From UBA9676 sp036522155 (GTDB taxonomy: Bacteria; Actinomycetota; Actinomycetes; Streptosporangiales; Streptosporangiaceae), in NCBI GenBank assembly GCA_036522155.1, contig DATDGI010000200.1:1-9752 (forward strand): a DNA stretch of 9,752 nt, written 5' to 3'. Positions within the stretch are counted from its first letter, which is position 1. Every line of letters starts with the position of its first letter. Both the position numbers and the translations under genes were made by a program. Under the pieces are notes generated by a model. That model was not told where the DNA came from. It ran no database searches and saw nothing but the letters and a program-made list of their open reading frames with translations. Of this stretch, positions 5,024 to 9,752 are shown piece by piece.

Positions 5024-5865
5024 CCCCCGGGGCCGACCTGGCACTGACTGAGCCGGTCCCGAGCCAGCGCCCGCGGATGCAGGCAAGGCGCCAGCGGCGA
5101 CTGAACACCTTCCGCTATGTGGTCTTCGCCCTGTTCTCGGTCTTCTTCCTGCTGCCGCTGCTGGCGATGGTCAGGTTCTCGCTGGAAGGGAGCAAGCCCG
5201 GCAGCTGGTCGGTAACGGCGTGGAAGCAGATCCCGTCCTTCCCTGGCCTGCTGAGCGCGGTGGAGATCACCCTGGAGCTGGCGGTCCTCACCTGCGCGGT
5301 CGTCCTGCTGCTGCTGGTACCCACCATGATCTGGATCCGGCTGCGGGTGCAGTGGATCAGCCGGGTCTTCGAGTTCATCTGCCTGCTGCCGCTCACCATC
5401 CCGGCGATCGTGCTGGTGGTCGGCCTCGCCCCGATCTACAACTTCATCAGGCATTACGAGCTGTCGGCGCTCATGCTGTTCTGGTGCTACGCGATCCTGT
5501 CGCTGCCCTACGCCTACCGGGCGCTCGCCGCCGGGCTGAGCGCGATGGACGCCACCACCCTGTCCGAAGCCGCCCGCAGCCTGGGGGCGAACTGGTTCAC
5601 CGTTATAGTGCGGGTGATCGTGCCGAACATGCGGCAGGCCATACTGAACGCCCTGCTGCTTTCCTCGGCCCTGGTGCTCGGCGAGTTCACCATCGCCCTT
5701 CTCCTGCTGTACACCAATATGCAGACAGCGCTGTACTACATCAGCCGGACAACGCCGAATGCCGGGGTGATTTTCTCCACCTCGTCCGCCGCCCTGCTGT
5801 TCGCGTTCCTCCTGCTGATTATCCTGTCCTTCGCCGGCCGCCGCCGTCGGCGCGGCCGCGGATAA
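5011..5865 (+). CDS. ABC transporter permease 2
   Basis: A 284-residue inner-membrane permease, partner of permease 1. A charged cytoplasmic N-terminus (1-33, with RPRMQARRQRR) precedes about six predicted helices, roughly at 35-54, 86-106, 120-141, 151-168, 208-230 and 256-275. The EAA loop is intact: EAARSLGANWF (186-196) followed by VIVP (202-205), which docks with the ATPase. The order and helix pattern match the PotC-like second permease of spermidine/putrescine-type importers. The C-terminus is strongly basic (GRRRRRGRG). The ATG follows GGAGGG and overlaps permease 1 by 13 bases. The gene ends 10 bases before the ATPase start. Confidence 0.92.
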   Translation: MAAVAPGADLALTEPVPSQRPRMQARRQRRLNTFRYVVFALFSVFFLLPLLAMVRFSLEGSKPGSWSVTAWKQIPSFPGLLSAVEITLELAVLTCAVVLLLLVPTMIWIRLRVQWISRVFEFICLLPLTIPAIVLVVGLAPIYNFIRHYELSALMLFWCYAILSLPYAYRALAAGLSAMDATTLSEAARSLGANWFTVIVRVIVPNMRQAILNALLLSSALVLGEFTIALLLLYTNMQTALYYISRTTPNAGVIFSTSSAALLFAFLLLIILSFAGRRRRRGRG

Positions 5866-5875
5866 AGGTGGCGAT

Positions 5876-6985
5876 GTGACTTCTCCGGTTACCGAAGCCC
5901 ATTCCACGCCGGCCCGCGCCGGGGTCGAGGTGCGCCTGGCGGGCCTGCGCCGGCAGTACGGGAGCGTGGTCGCCCTCGATGGCCTCGAGCTGACCATCGA
6001 GCGGGGCGAACTGGTCGTCTTGCTCGGCCCGTCCGGCTGTGGCAAGACCACCACCCTGCGGCTGCTGGCCGGCCTGGAGGACGCCGACGCCGGCACCATC
6101 ACCGTGGGCGGCAGGGAGATCACCCACGTACCGGCCAACAAGCGTGACATGGGCATGGTCTTCCAGGCGTATTCCCTGTTCCCGCACATGACCGCGGAGG
6201 AGAACGTGGCGTTCGGGCTGCGGCTGCGCCACCAGAGCAAGGCCGACCGGCAGCGCCGGGCCCAGGAGATGCTGGCCCTGGTGGGGCTGTCCGAACAGGC
6301 CGGCCGGTATGCCCACCAGATCTCTGGCGGCCAGCAGCAGCGGGTCGCGCTGGCCCGGGCGCTGGCGATCCAGCCGCAGGTGCTGCTGCTGGACGAGCCG
6401 CTCTCGGCGCTGGATGCCAAGGTGCGGGCTCAGCTGCGGGACGAGATCCGCCGGATCCAGCTGGAAGTGGGCATCACCACCTTGTTCGTCACCCACGACC
6501 AGGAGGAGGCGCTGGCCATCGCCGACCGGGTCGGGGTGATGAAGGATGGCCGGATCGAGCAGCTCGGCCCGCCGACCGAGATCTACTCCCGCCCGGCCAC
6601 GGCGTTCGTGGCCGAGTTCGTCGGCCTCACCAACCGGCTGGCCGGGAACGTGTCCGGCAGCACGGTCACGGTGCGCGGGCGGGACCTGCCGCTGGTCGAC
6701 CTGTCCACCCCGCCCGGCCCGGTGACCGCGCTGGTCCGGCCGGAGGCGGTCACCCTGGCCTCGCACGACTCGGCTGACTCCGGGCCGCTGACCGGCACCG
6801 TGATCGCCGCCACCTTCCTGGGCGCGACCAGCCGGGTCACCGTCGACCTGGGCGACACCACGATCATGGCCCAGCTGCCGACCTCGGAGGCGAGCGGGCT
6901 GCCAGCCGGCAGCCGGGTATCGCTGACGATCCGCCCGGATCCGGTGCTGGTGGCCGCGGCCGAGGCCGCCGCGGGCGAAGCGTGA
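5876..6985 (+). CDS. ABC transporter ATP-binding protein with TOBE-like C-terminal domain
   Basis: A 369-residue cytoplasmic ATPase that powers the importer. Every nucleotide-binding motif is present: Walker A GPSGCGKT (51-58), Q-loop Gln97 (VFQAYSLFPHM), signature ISGGQQQR (149-156), Walker B VLLLDE (169-174), D-loop SALD (177-180) and switch His207 (FVTHDQEEA). Residues after about 245 (FVGLTNRLAG onward) form a regulatory tail of the TOBE type found in PotA/FbpC/MalK-like proteins. The start is GTG 5876 after AAAGGTGG (5864-5871). The ATG two bases earlier would read ATG-TGA and is excluded. The stop overlaps the phosphoesterase start. The intact ATPase and second permease argue that the permease 1 lesion is recent or not real. 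Confidence 0.94.
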   Translation: MTSPVTEAHSTPARAGVEVRLAGLRRQYGSVVALDGLELTIERGELVVLLGPSGCGKTTTLRLLAGLEDADAGTITVGGREITHVPANKRDMGMVFQAYSLFPHMTAEENVAFGLRLRHQSKADRQRRAQEMLALVGLSEQAGRYAHQISGGQQQRVALARALAIQPQVLLLDEPLSALDAKVRAQLRDEIRRIQLEVGITTLFVTHDQEEALAIADRVGVMKDGRIEQLGPPTEIYSRPATAFVAEFVGLTNRLAGNVSGSTVTVRGRDLPLVDLSTPPGPVTALVRPEAVTLASHDSADSGPLTGTVIAATFLGATSRVTVDLGDTTIMAQLPTSEASGLPAGSRVSLTIRPDPVLVAAAEAAAGEA

Positions 6986-8673
6986 GCTTGCCGCCGCTGG
7001 GTCGGCTGGCCGTATCGCCGCTGACCACCCAGCGGCGGCTGGCCGCCGGGCCGGTGCTGCGGCAGGGATCCAGCGCCGCCTACCGGGCGCTGGCGGTCAC
7101 CGACGGCGAGCCGCATCTGCTCCGCGACGACTTCGCCACCGGTGACGCGGCCGCGGCCCCGCCGGGGGCGGGACGGCCGCTGCTGTGCCTGGTCCATCTG
7201 ACCGACCTTCAGCTCGCCGACGTCCAGTCGCCCACCAGGTTCGAGTTCCTCAACCGCCGCTACGCCGATCCCAGGTACGCCGAGATCCTCCCGGTGCAGC
7301 GGCCGCAGGAGGCGCTGGCCGTGCACGCGGTCGAGGCCACCGTGCGGACGGCGAACGCGCTGGTCGGCCCGGCCACCGGGCTGGCCCCGCAGTTCGCGCT
7401 GACGACCGGCGACGCCATCGACAACGCCCAGTGGAACGAGCTGCTCAACTTCCTCAGCCTGCTCGACGGCGGGCCGGTGACCCCGGGCTCCGGCGGCCCG
7501 CGCTATGAGGGGGTCCAGTCACTGGACTGGCCGGACGATTTTTTCTGGAAGCCGGACGGCGACGGCCCCGCCGGGCCCGACTTCTTCCGGCGCGAGTTCG
7601 GCTTCCCGCACTACCCGGGCCTGCTGGCCCGGGCCCTGGCCGAGTTCGAGGCCAGCGGGCTGCACATGCCCTGGCTGACCTGCTACGGCAACCATGAGGC
7701 GCTCAACCAGGGCGTTGGCATGGTCACACCCGCCGTCGCGGCCGCGCTGACCGGCGACAGCAAGCCGGTGGCGCTGCCGCCCGGGTTCGACCATGACCGG
7801 GCGATGGAGCTGTTCACCCAGCACCCGGAGGCGTTCCTGGCCGGGCCGGCCCGCACCGTGACCGCTGACCCGGCGCGGCGGCCGATCACCCGGCGGGAGT
7901 TCGTGGAGGCCCACTTCCGCCCCGGCGCCCGGCCCGCCGGGCACGGGTTCGGCACGCAGAACCTGCTGGACGGCACCGCCTACTACGCGCACGACACCCC
8001 GGCCGCCCGGCTGATCGCGCTGGACACCAACTGCCTGGCCGGCGGCGCGGCCGGCTGCCTGGACCGGCAGCAGGCCCGCTGGCTGGAAGCCCGGCTGGCC
8101 GAGGTGCACTCGGTCTACACCGGGCCGGACGGCAGCGAGGTCCGCACCGGCCACCCCGACCGGCTGGTGATCCTGTTCTCCCACCATGGCATCGGCACCC
8201 TGAGCAACGCCGCGCACCCGGGGGCGGATGGCGAGCCGCTGCTCGGCGGGGCCGAGGTGCTCGCGCTGGTGCACCGGTTCGGCAACGTCGTGCTGTGGCT
8301 CAACGGCCACACCCACGTGAACGCGGTCCAGCCAAGGCCCCATCCCGCCTGCCCCCGGCGCGGGTTCTGGGAGGTCACCACCTGTTCCATCGCCGACTGG
8401 CCGTGCCAGACGCGGCTGGTCGAGATCGCCGATCACGGCCGCCATCTGGCCATCGTCTGCACCATGACCGACCACGACACCCCGCCCGTGCCCGCGTCGC
8501 TGGCCGGCAGCGACGAGCTGGCCGCGCTGCACCGGGAACTGGCGGCCAACGCCCCGCTCGGCGGCCATGACTCGCACCTGGCCGGGCAGCCGGCCGACCG
8601 TAACGTGGAACTCCGGATCCGGCCGCCGTTCCCGCTGGACCGGCTGGACACGCTCTCGCCGCACTCACGCTGA
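6982..8673 (+). CDS. metallophosphoesterase resembling the TIGR03767 (PPA1498) family
   Basis: A 563-residue phosphoesterase of the calcineurin-like superfamily, with long insertions between motifs. Motifs in order are HLTDLQLAD (72-80, motif I), TTGDAIDN (141-148, GD motif), YGNHEA (235-240, GNH), SHHGIG (400-405, metal-binding His) and NGHTHVN (441-447, GHxH). The pattern RPQEAL, NAQWNELLNFLSLLDGG and RYEGVQS matches my memory of TIGR03767. In motif I the canonical D-x-H is D-x-Q (Asp75, Gln77), so one metal ligand is altered. Known family members often carry a Tat signal. This one has none and no hydrophobic N-terminal helix, so it is predicted to be cytoplasmic. GTG shares bases with the ATPase stop (GTGA), implying coupled translation and a role with the importer, for example hydrolysing an imported phosphoester. 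The substrate is unknown. Confidence 0.87.
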   Translation: MSLPPLGRLAVSPLTTQRRLAAGPVLRQGSSAAYRALAVTDGEPHLLRDDFATGDAAAAPPGAGRPLLCLVHLTDLQLADVQSPTRFEFLNRRYADPRYAEILPVQRPQEALAVHAVEATVRTANALVGPATGLAPQFALTTGDAIDNAQWNELLNFLSLLDGGPVTPGSGGPRYEGVQSLDWPDDFFWKPDGDGPAGPDFFRREFGFPHYPGLLARALAEFEASGLHMPWLTCYGNHEALNQGVGMVTPAVAAALTGDSKPVALPPGFDHDRAMELFTQHPEAFLAGPARTVTADPARRPITRREFVEAHFRPGARPAGHGFGTQNLLDGTAYYAHDTPAARLIALDTNCLAGGAAGCLDRQQARWLEARLAEVHSVYTGPDGSEVRTGHPDRLVILFSHHGIGTLSNAAHPGADGEPLLGGAEVLALVHRFGNVVLWLNGHTHVNAVQPRPHPACPRRGFWEVTTCSIADWPCQTRLVEIADHGRHLAIVCTMTDHDTPPVPASLAGSDELAALHRELAANAPLGGHDSHLAGQPADRNVELRIRPPFPLDRLDTLSPHSR

Positions 8674-8686
8674 CGGGGTTCGCCCG

Positions 8687-8692
8687 TAGAGT
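8687..8692 (+). promoter_or_regulatory. -10 hexamer of a probable leaderless promoter for recQ
   Basis: TAGAGT fits the TAnnnT pattern and ends 7 bases before the GTG at 8700, so transcription would start at or beside the initiation codon. There is no ribosome binding site in the short gap. A weak -35-like CTCACG (8664-8669) lies 17 bp upstream, inside the end of the phosphoesterase gene. Confidence 0.5.
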
Positions 8693-8699
8693 TGGCCGG

Positions 8700-9752
8700 G
8701 TGATCCCCCCGGGCACCGGTGCCACCATCGGCGGCGCGCCGGACGTGCTGCGCCGCGTCTTCGGCTATGACTCGTTCCGGGGCGAGCAGCGGGAGATCAT
8801 CGAGCACGTGACGGCGGGCGGTGACGCCCTGGTGCTGATGCCCACCGGCGGCGGCAAGTCGCTGTGCTACCAGATCCCGGCCCTGCTCCGGCCCGGCACC
8901 GCGGTGGTGATCTCGCCGCTCATCGCGCTCATGCAGGACCAGGTCGACGCGGCCGTGAGCCTCGGCCTGCGGGCGGGCTTCCTCAACTCCACCCAGAGCC
9001 TGGGCGGCCGCCAGCAGATGGAGTCGGCGTACGTTTCCGGTGAACTGGATCTGCTGTATCTGGCGCCGGAGCGGCTGCTGCTTGAGCCGACCATGCGGCT
9101 GCTTGACCGGGGCAGCATCGCGTTGTTCGCCATTGACGAGGCGCATTGCGTATCGCAGTGGGGGCACGATTTCCGGCCCGACTACCTGGCCCTTTCCGCG
9201 CTGCACGAGCGGTGGCCCGAGGTGCCACGGGTGGCGCTGACCGCCACCGCCACCCAGGCCACCCGGGCCGAGATCGTGTCGCGGCTCAACCTGGCCAGCG
9301 CCCGGCAGTTCGTCGCCAGTTTCGACCGGCCGAACATCTGCTACCGGATCGAGCCGAAGAGCGAGCCCCGGCGGCAGTTGCTGGACCTGCTGCGCACCGA
9401 GCACGCCGGCGACGCGGGCATCGTGTACTGCCTGTCGCGGGCGTCGGTCGAGAAGACGGCCGAGTTCCTGGCCGGGAACGGGGTCACCGCGCTGCCCTAC
9501 CACGCGGGGCTGGACGCGGCGACCCGGACCGCGAACCAGGCGCGGTTCCAGCGCGAGGACGGGGTGGCGATAGTCGCCACCATCGCGTTCGGCATGGGCA
9601 TCGACAAGCCGGACGTGCGCTACGTCGCCCACCTGGACCTGCCCAAGTCCGTCGAGGGCTATTACCAGGAGACCGGCCGGGCGGGCCGGGACGGCCAGCC
9701 GTCCACCGCCTGGCTCGCCTACGGCCTGGCCGACGTGGTCCAGCAGCGCAAG
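8700..9752 (+). CDS. recQ: RecQ-family ATP-dependent DNA helicase, partial (3' end beyond window)
   Basis: The 351 visible residues are the helicase core of a RecQ enzyme, which unwinds DNA 3' to 5' in recombination and repair. Motif 0 is FGYDSFRGEQREII (21-34), Walker A MPTGGGKS (47-54), motif Ia VISPLIALMQDQ, Walker B/II DEAH (146-149, in IDEAHCVSQWGHDFRPDY), motif III TATAT (181-185), motif IV GIVYCLSRAS, motif V ATIAFGMGIDKPDVR and motif VI QETGRAGRDG (323-332). The zinc-binding and winged-helix regions, and any HRDC domain, lie outside the window. GTG 8700 is chosen because it gives a normal short N-terminus and has a TAnnnT hexamer 7 bases upstream. It lies 26 bases after the phosphoesterase in the same direction but has its own promoter and an unrelated role. 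The symbol follows family assignment; some actinobacteria have several RecQ-like genes. Confidence 0.93.
   Translation, partial: MIPPGTGATIGGAPDVLRRVFGYDSFRGEQREIIEHVTAGGDALVLMPTGGGKSLCYQIPALLRPGTAVVISPLIALMQDQVDAAVSLGLRAGFLNSTQSLGGRQQMESAYVSGELDLLYLAPERLLLEPTMRLLDRGSIALFAIDEAHCVSQWGHDFRPDYLALSALHERWPEVPRVALTATATQATRAEIVSRLNLASARQFVASFDRPNICYRIEPKSEPRRQLLDLLRTEHAGDAGIVYCLSRASVEKTAEFLAGNGVTALPYHAGLDAATRTANQARFQREDGVAIVATIAFGMGIDKPDVRYVAHLDLPKSVEGYYQETGRAGRDGQPSTAWLAYGLADVVQQRK

Noticed and set aside
4861..6420. Long minus-strand open frame opposite the permease and ATPase genes (519 residues)
   Set aside because: It has a shadow composition (Ser/Gln/Arg-rich, no domain) antisense to genes with full motif sets. 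Long antisense frames are common in GC-rich DNA.
8433..9632. Long minus-strand open frame opposite the phosphoesterase and recQ genes (399 residues)
   Set aside because: It is antisense to a helicase core with every RecQ motif, and itself shows no domain or credible ribosome binding site.
1..9752. CRISPR arrays, tRNA or rRNA genes, transposases or attachment sites
   Set aside because: No regularly spaced repeats, cloverleaf-like segments, transposase motifs or flanking terminal repeats were recognised on reading.

Overview
The base composition is strongly GC-rich, third codon positions are almost all G or C, and GTG starts are frequent. Two genes also have a TAnnnT -10 hexamer placed 6-7 bases before a GTG. 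Together these point to a high-GC actinobacterium, probably a soil filamentous type. Genus cannot be told from the window, and all homology statements come from motif recognition because no database search was possible.

Layout. (1) Positions 1-992, minus strand: a compact HTH/WCX-type regulator overlaps by 8 bases with a downstream alpha/beta hydrolase that runs off the left edge. (2) Positions 1074-1493, plus strand: a small conserved protein of unknown function, divergent from the regulator. The 81 bp between the two starts hold an inverted repeat (CAnGACA-N5-TGTCnTG) that could be a shared operator. (3) Positions 1494-1778: non-coding, with two inverted repeats. (4) Positions 1779-8673, plus strand: a LacI-family regulator followed by a tightly packed importer operon made of a substrate-binding lipoprotein, two permeases, an ATPase with a TOBE-like tail, and a cytoplasmic metallophosphoesterase that resembles the TIGR03767 (PPA1498) family. 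(5) From 8700 to the right edge: a RecQ-type DEAH helicase, cut by the window.

How the genes may work together. The LacI protein probably controls the importer from the perfect palindrome TAAACGTTTA, just downstream of a consensus -35 (TTGACA) ahead of the lipoprotein gene. The ATPase stop and phosphoesterase start share bases (GTGA), so uptake and hydrolysis look translationally coupled. A reasonable inference is import of a small phosphoester or related anion, cleaved inside the cell. The substrate is unknown.

The most striking feature is a TAA codon at 4631-4633 that splits the first permease in frame, where family members usually have a tyrosine. Everything before and after it is intact permease. 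This is a recent nonsense mutation, a sequencing or assembly error, or a case of readthrough or re-initiation (the stop is followed directly by GTG). The lipoprotein mRNA leader also carries a long hairpin just upstream of a strong ribosome binding site.
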